From Ga0077555 sp963761475 (GTDB lineage: Bacteria; Pseudomonadota; Alphaproteobacteria; Rhizobiales; Hyphomicrobiaceae), in the NCBI GenBank assembly GCA_963761475.1, contig CAVXGT010000013.1, positions 1 through 64,000 of the forward strand: a DNA stretch of 64,000 nt, written 5' to 3'. A program made the position numbers and the translations under genes. The notes beneath the pieces were generated by a model, which worked only from the letters and a program-made list of their open reading frames with translations, had not been told where the DNA came from and searched no databases. The stretch's first letter is position 1, and each line of letters begins with the position of its first letter. Positions 19,552-28,117 of this stretch are shown here, piece by piece.

Positions 19552-20505
19552 ATGACCGGAAAATCCCCGAAAATAGCCCCGTCGCGCGACATTCGCGGGT
19601 TGGTGGATGTGATGGCGGCATTGCGGACGCCGGTGACGGGTTGTCCGTGGGACCTCGAGCAATCGTTCGAGACGATCGCGCCATACACCATCGAGGAAGC
19701 CTATGAAGTGGCTGATGCGATTTCGCGCGGCGATCTCGTGGACCTGCGTGAGGAGCTTGGTGACCTGCTGCTGCAGGTCGTCTATCACGCCCAGCTTGCG
19801 AGCGAGGTCGGCGCCTTCGATCTGGGCGACGTGGTCGAGGGCATCACGCGCAAGATGATCCGTCGCCATCCCCACGTCTTCGGTGATCTCAAGCATGCGA
19901 CGGCTGCGCAAGCGGAGGCGAGCTGGGAGCGTATCAAGGCTGAGGAACGGGCTGAAAAGCGGGCCGAGCGCGAACGCCTGGCGAGCCAGCAGGGTGGCTG
20001 TGGAGCGAAGGTAGCGTCTGGAGCCACAAGCGGGGCTGGGCGCTCCGGGCTGCTGGCGGACGTCCCCGCAGCCCTGCCGGCGCTGACGCATGCCGTCAAG
20101 TTGCAGGACAAAGCCGCAGCCGTCGGCTTCGACTGGCCGTCGCTGGCGCCGGTGTTCGACAAGATGCGGGAGGAGCTTGGCGAGCTCGAGGATGTGGCGC
20201 TTGCGAATGATGCCCGGGCGAACGGGGATGCGGCTTCAGGGGCGTCAGGCGATGGCAGCGGCGGCGGCTTGCGCCGGCGCGAGATCCAGGAGGAGCTCGG
20301 CGATCTCATGTTCGTCATTGCCAACGTCGCACGGCATCTCGACATCGATGCAGAAGCTGCGCTTCAAGGGGCCTGCTCGAAGTTCCGGCGGCGGTTCGCG
20401 TCGATCGAGGGCAAGCTCGCCCAGCGCGGCAAGACACCTGCCGAGAGTGACCTCGCCGAGATGGATGCGCTGTGGGACGAGGCCAAGCGTGACGAGCGGG
20501 GTTGA
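19552..20505 (+). CDS. mazG: nucleoside triphosphate pyrophosphohydrolase MazG
   Basis: Hydrolyses NTPs and dNTPs to the monophosphate, removing damaged or non-canonical nucleotides and lowering (p)ppGpp signalling in E. coli. 317 residues with the usual tandem MazG domains. The first has PVTGCPWDLEQSFETIAPY and EEAYEVADAI with ELGDLLLQVVYHA. The second has KLQDKAAAVGFDWP and EELGDLMFVIANVARH. Both domains keep the EExx and ExxD metal-binding acidic pattern. A glycine- and alanine-rich loop between and inside the domains is longer than in E. coli (263 residues). The frame is intact. It lies near hflX and hfq as in other Hyphomicrobiales, but here two accessory genes sit between. Confidence 0.95.
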   Translation: MTGKSPKIAPSRDIRGLVDVMAALRTPVTGCPWDLEQSFETIAPYTIEEAYEVADAISRGDLVDLREELGDLLLQVVYHAQLASEVGAFDLGDVVEGITRKMIRRHPHVFGDLKHATAAQAEASWERIKAEERAEKRAERERLASQQGGCGAKVASGATSGAGRSGLLADVPAALPALTHAVKLQDKAAAVGFDWPSLAPVFDKMREELGELEDVALANDARANGDAASGASGDGSGGGLRRREIQEELGDLMFVIANVARHLDIDAEAALQGACSKFRRRFASIEGKLAQRGKTPAESDLAEMDALWDEAKRDERG

Positions 20506-20719
20506 GGACCAAGGGGATACGGGCTTGGTCGCAATCGCCTATCAAGTTTGCTTGTTCAGCTGATTGAATGGTCGACAAGGGCTGAGATCGGATGCAACAA
20601 ACATGTCATTGCATATGACCGCCTTATTTGGTGGCTTCTAGCGCTGGGCTTCTGCCGCAAAAGGCAGGAACACGTCTATTCATAGCCCCGGCCGGTATTG
20701 GATTGGAGTTCGCTGTCTT

Positions 20720-22906
20720 ATGGTTCATCGCGAGGCATTGCCAAGTGAAGCGGTTCTCGACCGCCGCTACCGCCTTGGCGAGGTGATCGGCTCGGGCGGG
20801 TTCGGTATCACTTATCTCGCGCATGATCTGGGGCTCGATACGCCCGTCGCCATCAAGGAGTACTTCCCGACGCAATTTGCAACACGGGACGCCTCCTACT
20901 CCGTTCATCCGCGTTCGAGTTCCGACAAGCCCTCCTTCGAGCGGCTGCGTTCAAGCTTCATTCGCGAAGCGCGCACGCTGGCGCAGATCGATCATCCCGC
21001 CGTCGTGCGCGTGCTCAGCGTGTTCGAGACCAATGGCACGGCCTACATGGTGATGCGCTACGAGGCTGGCCCCAGCATGAAGGCCTGGCTCGAGGGCCTG
21101 GGTCGGCGGCCAACGCAGGCCGAGCTCGACGCCATCGCCGAGCCGCTGCTTGCGGCGCTCGAAGTGATGCACGGCGACGACATCCTGCATCGCGACATCG
21201 CTCCCGACAACATCATCATCCGTCCGGACCAGCCTCCGGTGCTCATCGATTTCGGCGCGGCGCGGCGACTCGCGGGTGAGCTCTCCAGCACGATGACCGG
21301 CATCGTCAAGGAAGGCTACTCGCCGCAGGAGCAGTATTCGGTCAACGGCAAGGCGCAGGGGCCATGGAGCGACATCTACTCGCTCGGTGCCACGCTCTAT
21401 GCAGCAGTTACCGGAAGGAAGCCTGCCGAGGCGACTCAGCGGATGCTGGCGGACGATATGGTGCCCGCCAGTGAGGTCGGGGCCGGGCACTACCGGGCCG
21501 AGTTCCTGGCGGCGATCGATGCTGCACTCAAGCTGTTTCCCAAGGAGCGCCCGCAATCGATTGTCGCCTGGCGCGAAGCGCTGCTTGCCGGTACGGAGCT
21601 TGCCCGCCCGCCGGTTGCATCGGCGTCCCAATCGGCGGCTGTACCTGCAGGTGCCCGGGCGCCGACAGCGGCCATGGCAGCGCCCGAGGTATCCAAGCCA
21701 GCCGCGGGGAGCGCTGGAAGCTCGAGGCTTGGGCGGCTCGCTGCAGGAATTGCGCTTCTTCTGGCGCTGGCGGGTGGCGGCGCGTATCTCGCCGGTTCAG
21801 GCAACGGTTTCCGCCCGGCTGGCGGCGGTGGCGGGTCGCCGACTTCGGGTGGCGTTGCGCCGCAGGATAGAGCTGCTGCGAGTGGAGGCGCGGTGTCGGA
21901 TTCTCAAGTTGCGGGTCGGATCGGGGTTGGCTCGGAGGTCGTGACCAAAGGTGGTGAGCCTGCAGCCACTTCCGCCGCGGGTGCTTCAAGCCCTGCTGGC
22001 GAGGTGCGAACCGCTCAGGTGCAGGCAGTCGAGCCGGCGATGCCGGTCGCGGATCGCGTTGAGCCGGAAGCTGCTGCGTCTCCTGGCTCGCCCGCTCCGT
22101 CGGCCGCTTCTGCTCCTAACGCTCCCACGCCACCGGAGGGCGAGGTGCAAGCCACGCCGGCTGCCCGTGCAGGCGAAGACGCGGCTGCTGCGGAGCGTGC
22201 CGCCGCCGAGGAAGAGGCGCTGCGGCAGGAGCATGCTCGGGCGGCAGCCCAGGCTGAAGCTGAGCAGGCCAGGGCAAAAGCGGAAAACGAGGCTCAGGCT
22301 CGGGCGAAAGCTGCGGCGGATGCAGCCGCTGCTCAGGCCGTGGCCCGGGCGCAGGCTGCGGAGCGGGAGCGGATCGAAGCGGAGCTCGTGGCGATCCGCG
22401 AGCGGCTGCAGACCCAGGCCGAGACGTTGCGCAAGGCACAAGAGGAGTCACGTCTGGCGCGGCTCGCCGCCGAAAAGGCCAAGCAAGCGGCTGATCAGGA
22501 AGCGGCGGATGCGCGGGAGCGTGGCCGTAAGCATGCGGCGGCGTCGGCTGGTGGGGAGGAGGCGCCCGCCAAGCCAAAGACTAGGGTTGCGTCTCTGTCG
22601 AAGCCTGATGATGAAGCCTCGGGCTCAGGCTCCGGTCGTTTCGACGGCCGATGGACGCTCACCCGCATCGGCGAGAACTGCCGTGCGGGTCGTGTGCGTT
22701 CCTTCTCGTTCCGGATTGCGGGTGGCGAGACAACCAACGGCAAGGGTTCCGTCTCGGCCGCGGGCCGCTTCAAATATCGGGGCAAGTCGAAGATCGGCGA
22801 CAAGCCTGTACACTTCAGTGGCTCACTCAACGGCAGTTCCGGGCGTGGCACGTTCTATGTCGAGGGCGGGCGGTGCGAGGGCACCTTCACGGTGTCGAGG
22901 AACTGA
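20720..22906 (+). CDS. transmembrane serine/threonine protein kinase with periplasmic Ala/Glu-rich stalk and novel C-terminal domain
   Basis: Hanks-type kinase of 728 residues. The kinase domain spans about 14-290, with glycine loop GSGGFG (24-29), catalytic Lys46 in VAIKEYF, HRD at 157-159 in HRDIAPDN, and DFG at 177-179. All key residues are present, so it should be active. One membrane helix follows at about 338-358 (LAAGIALLLALAGGGAYLAG). Outside, a proline/alanine-rich linker is followed by a long Ala/Glu/Arg-rich stretch of likely coiled coil (about 488-610). A compact beta-looking domain ends the protein (about 639-728: GRFDGRWTLTRIGENC, FHFSG-like strands and RGTFYVEGGRCEG), with Cys644 and Cys719 able to form a disulfide. 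I do not recognise this last domain. The stop overlaps the start of the secreted hydrolase by one base. The 214-base leader contains a stem with loop GCAAAA near 20650-20669. Confidence 0.9.
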   Translation: MVHREALPSEAVLDRRYRLGEVIGSGGFGITYLAHDLGLDTPVAIKEYFPTQFATRDASYSVHPRSSSDKPSFERLRSSFIREARTLAQIDHPAVVRVLSVFETNGTAYMVMRYEAGPSMKAWLEGLGRRPTQAELDAIAEPLLAALEVMHGDDILHRDIAPDNIIIRPDQPPVLIDFGAARRLAGELSSTMTGIVKEGYSPQEQYSVNGKAQGPWSDIYSLGATLYAAVTGRKPAEATQRMLADDMVPASEVGAGHYRAEFLAAIDAALKLFPKERPQSIVAWREALLAGTELARPPVASASQSAAVPAGARAPTAAMAAPEVSKPAAGSAGSSRLGRLAAGIALLLALAGGGAYLAGSGNGFRPAGGGGGSPTSGGVAPQDRAAASGGAVSDSQVAGRIGVGSEVVTKGGEPAATSAAGASSPAGEVRTAQVQAVEPAMPVADRVEPEAAASPGSPAPSAASAPNAPTPPEGEVQATPAARAGEDAAAAERAAAEEEALRQEHARAAAQAEAEQARAKAENEAQARAKAAADAAAAQAVARAQAAERERIEAELVAIRERLQTQAETLRKAQEESRLARLAAEKAKQAADQEAADARERGRKHAAASAGGEEAPAKPKTRVASLSKPDDEASGSGSGRFDGRWTLTRIGENCRAGRVRSFSFRIAGGETTNGKGSVSAAGRFKYRGKSKIGDKPVHFSGSLNGSSGRGTFYVEGGRCEGTFTVSRN

Positions 22907-23598
22907 TGCGGCTGGCGTTTCGGATCCTGTTGGCGGCCTGTCTTCTCGTCGGCCTGTCGGCTTCGCTGCATGCGGCTGGCGAGCGCGTTGTCGACATTGG
23001 TGGCGGGCAGGCACTGGTCGCCACACCCGCGGCGCCCAACGGCGCTCTGGTGCTGGTGCCCGGCGGCGACGGCCATCTGAACCTCACGCCCGAGGGAATG
23101 GTAATGTCGCTTGGCGGCAATCAACTCGTGCGCACGCGGGCTCACTATGCCGCGCTGGGCTTTGCGGTGGTGCTCGTTGACCGGCCTGTTGTCCTCGCCG
23201 ATGCGGTGCGGTTTGCCCGTTCGCTGGCTCGGCGGGTGACGGTGGTTGCGACCAGTCGAGGCGCGTTGCGGGTCCCGGAGGCGCTGGCTGCCAGACCGGA
23301 CGCGATCGTTGTCACGGCGGGCTTGCTGGATGAGTTGCGCGAGCGGCTAGGGACGCCGGCCGCGTTGCCGTCGATGCTGGTTGTGCATCATCGGCAGGAT
23401 GCCTGTTTTGCGTCGCCTCCGGCTGCCGCAGCGCGCTTCCAGCAATGGTCCAAGGGACGAGCCGAGTTGCATTGGCTCGAGGGCGGGACCGCCTCAGGCA
23501 ATCCTTGTCGCGCCAGAAGCCATCATGGTTTCGAAGGTCTCGACGAGAAAGTCGTGGCGGTGATCGCGGAATTTGCGCGGCGGCAGCGGTCTAACTGA
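22906..23598 (+). CDS. secreted alpha/beta-hydrolase-like protein, overlapping the kinase
   Basis: 230 residues. The leader MRLAFRILLAACLLVGLSASLHA looks like a Sec signal peptide cut near residue 24, so the protein is probably periplasmic. The remainder has an alpha/beta-hydrolase pattern: GALVLVPGGDGH (oxyanion side), ATSRGA with Ser117 as likely nucleophile, VVHHRQDACF with Asp165, and SHHGF with His207. Cys167 and Cys201 flank the acid and histidine and could pair. The ATG shares its A with the kinase stop (TGATG), which predicts translational coupling. Its last eight bases overlap the convergent hflX end. I do not know the substrate; a role in the kinase's envelope signalling is inference from the overlap. 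Confidence 0.8.
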   Translation: MRLAFRILLAACLLVGLSASLHAAGERVVDIGGGQALVATPAAPNGALVLVPGGDGHLNLTPEGMVMSLGGNQLVRTRAHYAALGFAVVLVDRPVVLADAVRFARSLARRVTVVATSRGALRVPEALAARPDAIVVTAGLLDELRERLGTPAALPSMLVVHHRQDACFASPPAAAARFQQWSKGRAELHWLEGGTASGNPCRARSHHGFEGLDEKVVAVIAEFARRQRSN

Positions 23599-24908
23599 GC
23601 GCTGCGTCGGGCTTTGCGATGCGGGCTTCGAGGCGGCCGAGCGTGTCCGGCGTGATGCGCACGGTGAGGTGGGTGTGGCCTTCTTCATCCGCGTGGCGGC
23701 TTACGACTTCGGCGTTGGCATAGATCCAGGCCAGCAGCTTGCCATCATCGGGGCGCACGACCACGTCGCGCAGCAGGTCCTTGGCCGAAAGCCGCGTGTC
23801 GATCTCGGCCAGTAGCTTGTCGATCCCCTCCCCGCTCACCGCGGACACGAGGATCGGTTCATTGGCGTCGCGGTGCGCAAGGTGTCCGATCTCCTCGCGG
23901 GCATCGGGATCCAGGCGGTCGATCTTGTTCCAGACCTCGAGGATGCGGGCGTCCGGTCCCTCGGTGACGATACCCAACTCGTCGAGGACATGGTGCACGT
24001 CGTGCGCCTGGGCGTCGGTTTCGGGGTGCGAAATATCGCGCACGTGCAGGATGAGGTCGGCTTCGATGACCTCTTCGAGGGTGGCGCGGAAGGCTGCAAC
24101 CAACGAGGTCGGCAGGTTCGAGATGAAGCCCACCGTATCTGACAGAATTATGCGGCGGCCAGATGCCAGACGCACCTCCCGCATCGTCGGATCCAATGTC
24201 GCGAAGACCTGGTCCTTGGCGAAGACGTCGGCACCGGTGACGGCATTGAAGAGCGTCGACTTGCCGGCGTTGGTGTAGCCGACCAGCGCAGCGATCGGGT
24301 AGGGCACGCGGCGGCGGCCGACGCGGTGCAACTCACGCGTACGCACCACCGTTGCCAGTTCCGCCTTCAAGGCGTCGATACGATCCTGGATGAGGCGGCG
24401 GTCGAGCTCGAGCTGGGTTTCGCCGGGACCGCCGAGGAAGCCTGCGCCGCCGCGCTGGCGCTCAAGGTGGGTCCAGCTCCTGACCAGACGGCTTTTCTGA
24501 TATGTGAGATGGGCGAGTTCCACCTGGAGGCGGCCCTCGCGGGTGCGGGCGCGGCGGCCGAAAATTTCGAGAATGAGGCCGGTGCGGTCGAGCACCTTGG
24601 CGTTCCAGGCCCGCTCGAGATTGCGTTGCTGGATCGGCGTGATGGCGTGATCGACGATCACCAGGGCAATATCACCGGTCTCGACCTCGGCCCTGATCTC
24701 CTCGACCTTGCCGACTGCCGAACAACGTTCCCGGTCGTGGCGCTGTAACGTTGACGACGAGGCCGCCTGCAACATCGAGTTCGATCGCCTGGGCGAGCCC
24801 TATGGTCTCGGCGAGGCGATCCTCGGGGCTGTGAATGGCATCCGGTCCAGCGTCTTGGCCGCCTTGATCGGCACGCAAACGACGGCCGACGACCGGCACC
24901 ACGACCAT
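23591..24908 (-). CDS. hflX: ribosome-associated GTPase HflX, one frame break
   Basis: GTPase that splits or rescues stalled ribosomes, notably after heat stress. The HflX N-terminal domain includes FGSGKVEEIR and the glycine-rich GGPGETQLELDRR segment. The G domain has GYTNAGKST (G1), DTVGFISNLP (G3) and NKIDRLD (G4). The frame breaks near 24720, where one extra base separates VTAPRPGTLFGS from GKVEEIRAEVE. The start is uncertain: ATG at 24908 gives MVVVPVVGRR but has no ribosome site, and the open frame extends upstream into the hfq stop with no standard start codon. Hfq is encoded 94 bases upstream on the same strand, the classic hfq-hflX order. Confidence 0.9.
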
Positions 24909-25002
24909 GGCACGTGTCGGCGGGGCCTGACGTTCGACGCCGGCGTGACGCTTGCGTTTGCGGGGTGCTTCCGCTTCTTCTGAGATGGCGTTTACTCTCG
25001 CC

Positions 25003-25251
25003 TTAATTGCCTTCGGCCGGGTCCTGGTCCATCAGGTGCACGGGCCCACCGGGCATGATGGTGGAAATGGCGTGCTTATAGACCAGCTGCGAATGGCCGT
25101 CACGACGCAGCAGAACACAGAAATTATCGAACCAGGTGACGATACCCTGCAGCTTGACGCCGTTGATCAGGAATATCGTGAGCGGGACCTTATTCTTGCG
25201 AACATGATTGAGGAACGTGTCCTGCAGGCTTTGGGGGCGTTCACCGGCCAT
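25003..25251 (-). CDS. hfq: RNA chaperone Hfq
   Basis: Hexameric Sm-like protein that pairs small RNAs with mRNAs. 82 residues. The Sm1 motif is VPLTIFLINGVKLQGIVTWFD and Sm2 is SQLVYKHAISTIMP, with the C-terminal tail short, as in alphaproteobacteria. I chose the ATG at 25251 (MAGERPQSLQDTFLNHVRK) because Hfq proteins begin this way; a TTG at 25296 would add a lysine-rich 15-residue extension that is atypical. A GGAAC-type weak ribosome site precedes the ATG. It is the upstream member of hfq-hflX; in alphaproteobacteria such as Azorhizobium and Azospirillum it affects nitrogen-fixation regulation, which fits the ntr genes nearby. Confidence 0.96.
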   Translation of the reverse strand: MAGERPQSLQDTFLNHVRKNKVPLTIFLINGVKLQGIVTWFDNFCVLLRRDGHSQLVYKHAISTIMPGGPVHLMDQDPAEGN

Positions 25252-25756
25252 TTTTTTGTTCCGCGCCTTTTTTGTTCTGGGGCTCTTGTCACTCAAGCCA
25301 CTTATTCGAAGTCGCTCTACCGAGGCGCATCTCGCGACTGGACCTACGGGATGGCGACCCAGGACACGACACGCTGGGAACAGCGCTCACGTACACGATA
25401 TGGACATTGGCAGCCAAAATAACACTCTCATGTCAACAGTGAAAATCTAATAGCGGTCGTGGGGTGTTTCAAGACGCAGGCGTTGCACACGGGTTGGGCG
25501 GCGGTACGACAGTCAGTCGGGCTGGTGATTTTCCGCATGCTAATCAGATGTCTTGCTGCCCCGGGCAGGTGCGCGGATTTGCTCGACGACGGTCGGCGAT
25601 AAGGCACTTCAGGGATGCAAACGAACATGAGACGCTTGCGTCTGTTGCATGGACGGGGGCTGGCTCCCTCCGGCGCAGCGGTCGGCTGGACAATCGGTGT
25701 CGGCCATGAGTTGTATCCACTCTCGTGGAGCCTCCCCCGCCCCGCGCTGGTCGCTG
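25252..25756. other. hfq upstream region
   Basis: 505 bases between the hfq start and the end of dat. No gene, tRNA or T-loop signature is seen. A perfect AGACGC-TT-GCGTCT inverted repeat lies at 25630-25643 without a T-run, so it is a poor terminator. The hfq promoter should be in the part closest to 25252, but I could not identify its boxes. Such a long gap inside a same-strand run suggests hfq-hflX has its own promoter. Confidence 0.4.
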
Positions 25757-26620
25757 CTACGGCGTTCCAGGCGTTGCCACTTCGTGGAACATCTCCCGCA
25801 ACCTGAGGGTCAGGATGCCCGGCGCGCCGTTGCCGATCGGTTTGCCGTCGATGGCGACGACGGGCATGACGAGGCTGGTCGCGGAGGTGATGAATGCCTC
25901 GCGCGCGCTCTGTGCCTCGGCGATGGTGAACGGTCGCTCGACGACCTCAAGGCCCTCTCGGGCCAGCAGGTCCATCAGCGTGTGACGGGTGATACCGGGC
26001 AGGAGCGCCGGGCTCAGATCGCGCGTGACGAGACGCCCCTGCCCGTCGACCATCCAGGCGTTCGACGAGGCGCTTTCGGTGACGTGGCCGTTGCCGTCGA
26101 CGAACCAGGCATCGTCGGCGCCGGCCGCACGCGCGGCTTCCTTGGCAAGCGATGCCGGTAGCAGCATGACGGTCTTGATGTCGGAGCGTTGCCAGCGGAT
26201 GTCGGGTTGGGAGATGATGCGAAGGCCTCTTTGCGCGCGAGCATCGCCCTTGGCCGGCAGGATGGCGCGAGCGAGGCAGACGACGGTCGGCGGCGTCGTT
26301 GGTGGCGGGAACAGGAAGTCGCGGGGCCGGGCGCCACGGGTCACCTGCAGGTAGACCAGACCGTTACGGACGCGGTTGCGGCGCACGGTCTCGCGCAGGA
26401 CCCGGGCAAACGCGCCGGACGCCATCGGCTTGGGCAGCGACAGCGCGGACAGCGAGCGTTCGAGCCGCTGCATATGGCGGGCCTCGTCGATCAGCAGGCC
26501 GTCGCGGACCTCGATCACCTCGTAGACGGCATCGGCAAATTGGAATCCGCGGTCCTCGGCGTGGACGAGGGCCTCGTCATAGGCCCGGTAGGCGCCGTTG
26601 ACATAGACGCATCTGGTCAT
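25757..26620 (-). CDS. dat: D-amino-acid aminotransferase-like class IV PLP enzyme
   Basis: Fold-type IV aminotransferase of 287 residues, probably making D-glutamate or D-alanine for peptidoglycan, or removing D-amino acids. The PLP lysine is Lys149 in RSDIKTVMLLP, and Glu182 in GHVTESASSN binds the pyridine nitrogen, at spacing like that of Bacillus D-alanine aminotransferase. The N-terminus YVNGAYRAYDEALVHAEDRGFQFAD is the conserved domain-1 start. 4-amino-4-deoxychorismate lyase and branched-chain enzymes share this fold, so specificity is inferred. It lies 76 bases downstream of ntrX in the same direction, an order widely kept in Rhizobiales. Confidence 0.9.
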   Translation of the reverse strand: MTRCVYVNGAYRAYDEALVHAEDRGFQFADAVYEVIEVRDGLLIDEARHMQRLERSLSALSLPKPMASGAFARVLRETVRRNRVRNGLVYLQVTRGARPRDFLFPPPTTPPTVVCLARAILPAKGDARAQRGLRIISQPDIRWQRSDIKTVMLLPASLAKEAARAAGADDAWFVDGNGHVTESASSNAWMVDGQGRLVTRDLSPALLPGITRHTLMDLLAREGLEVVERPFTIAEAQSAREAFITSATSLVMPVVAIDGKPIGNGAPGILTLRLREMFHEVATPGTP

Positions 26621-26696
26621 CTTTGCGGCCCTTGCAAAAGCGCATCGCGGTCGTGGCTGGGCGTGTTCCGCTTGGCGGTGGTGGTGTGCTTCTGCC

Positions 26697-28091
26697 TCAG
26701 CTCGCCTTGACCTCGTTGGAGCGCTGTTCAGAGCCGACGCCCAGCGCGCGGAGCTTGCGATGGAGGGCGGAGCGTTCCATGCCGACGAACTCGGCCGTGC
26801 GCGAGATGTTGCCGCCGAAGCGGTTGATCTGGGCGAGCAGGTATTCGCGCTCGAAGATCTCGCGGGCTTCGCGCAGCGGCATGCTCATCAGGTGCTCGGC
26901 ACCGCCATTGACGGGCAGCGGCACGTTGGAGCCGATCTCGTCGGGCAGCATGTCGGATGTGATGATGGTGCCGGGTTCACCGCCGGCCAGGATCATCAGG
27001 CGCTCGATATTGTTCCTGAGCTCGCGGACGTTGCCGGGCCAATCGTGGGCCTGCAGCACGGCGATGGCATCGTCGCCGATCTTGCGCGGGGCGAGGCCAG
27101 AGGTCTGCGCGACCTGGTTCACGAAATATTCGATCAGGGCGGGGATGTCGTCGCGGCGCTCGGCAAGGCTCGGGACGCGGATCGGGACCACTGCCAGGCG
27201 GTGGAACAAGTCCTGGCGGAAATGGCCCTCCTGCATCTCGCGCTCGAGATCGCGGCTGGTCGATGAGATGATGCGGACGTCGACGGACACCTTGTTGGCG
27301 CCGCCGATACGCAGGAACTTCTGTTCGACCAGGACGCGCAGCACCTTGCCTTGCGTCTCCATCGGCATGTCGGCGACCTCGTCGATGTAGAGGGTGCCGC
27401 CGTGGGCCTCCTCCATGGCGCCGACCTTGCGCGGGCCGGAGCGGTCCTCGGTGCCGAACATCTCCTCCTCGACTCGCTCGGGAGCCATGGCAGCGGCGTT
27501 GAGCACGACGAAGGGACCGTCGGCGCGGATCGACTTGGCGTGGATGACGCGGGCAGCCAGCTCCTTGCCGGCGCCCGAAGCACCACGGATGAGGATGCGG
27601 CTGTTGGTCGGTGCCACCCGGTCGATCTGGGCCTTGAGAGCATTGATGGCTGTCGATTTGCCGACCATCTCGGCGCTCTGGGTGGATCGCTCGCGGAGCT
27701 CCTTGACCTCGCGGCGAAGCTGGGAAGCTTCGAGCGCGCGCAGTGTCACCAGCAGCAGCCGGTCGGACTTGAACGGCTTCTCGATATAGTCGTAGGCGCC
27801 GCGACGGATCGCTGTGACGGCGGTCTCGATGTTGCCGTGACCTGAAATGATGATCACCGGCAGGTCGGGATGGGCGCGCTTGATGTGGAGGAGCACCTCA
27901 AGGCCGTCGAGGCGGCTGCCTTGCAGCCAGATGTCGAGAATGACGAGATGCGGGCGGCGATCCTCGATCGCCTTCAAGGCCTCGTCGGCATCGCGGGCCT
28001 GCCGGGTCTGATGGCCCTCGTCTTCAAGGATACCGGAGATCAACTCGCGGATGTCGGTCTCGTCGTCCACGATCAGGATGTCAGCTGCCAT
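26697..28091 (-). CDS. ntrX: nitrogen response regulator NtrX
   Basis: Response regulator of the NtrY/NtrX pair, which in alphaproteobacteria controls nitrogen metabolism, respiration and envelope traits. 464 residues: receiver domain 1-120 with phospho-acceptor Asp53 in LVILDIW, then an AAA+ domain (Walker A GASGAGKE, Walker B GGTLYIDEVAD), then a Fis-type helix-turn-helix (SRTAEFVGMERSALHRKLRALG). In place of the sigma-54-contacting GAFTGA loop it has EDRSGPRK, so it cannot activate sigma-54 promoters in the normal way. This is a known trait of rhizobial NtrX. It lies 26 bases downstream of ntrY. Confidence 0.96.
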   Translation of the reverse strand: MAADILIVDDETDIRELISGILEDEGHQTRQARDADEALKAIEDRRPHLVILDIWLQGSRLDGLEVLLHIKRAHPDLPVIIISGHGNIETAVTAIRRGAYDYIEKPFKSDRLLLVTLRALEASQLRREVKELRERSTQSAEMVGKSTAINALKAQIDRVAPTNSRILIRGASGAGKELAARVIHAKSIRADGPFVVLNAAAMAPERVEEEMFGTEDRSGPRKVGAMEEAHGGTLYIDEVADMPMETQGKVLRVLVEQKFLRIGGANKVSVDVRIISSTSRDLEREMQEGHFRQDLFHRLAVVPIRVPSLAERRDDIPALIEYFVNQVAQTSGLAPRKIGDDAIAVLQAHDWPGNVRELRNNIERLMILAGGEPGTIITSDMLPDEIGSNVPLPVNGGAEHLMSMPLREAREIFEREYLLAQINRFGGNISRTAEFVGMERSALHRKLRALGVGSEQRSNEVKAS

Positions 28092-28117
28092 CTGTCGCTC
28101 CTCAATTGTATTCGCGG

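Noticed and set aside
25252..25756. A tRNA or small RNA gene upstream of hfq
   Set aside because: No T-loop or acceptor stem pattern could be found, and the one dyad lacks a T-run.
26697..28091. NtrX as a damaged NtrC copy because GAFTGA is missing
   Set aside because: Loss of the loop is a normal feature of alphaproteobacterial NtrX, and the gene lies next to ntrY as usual.
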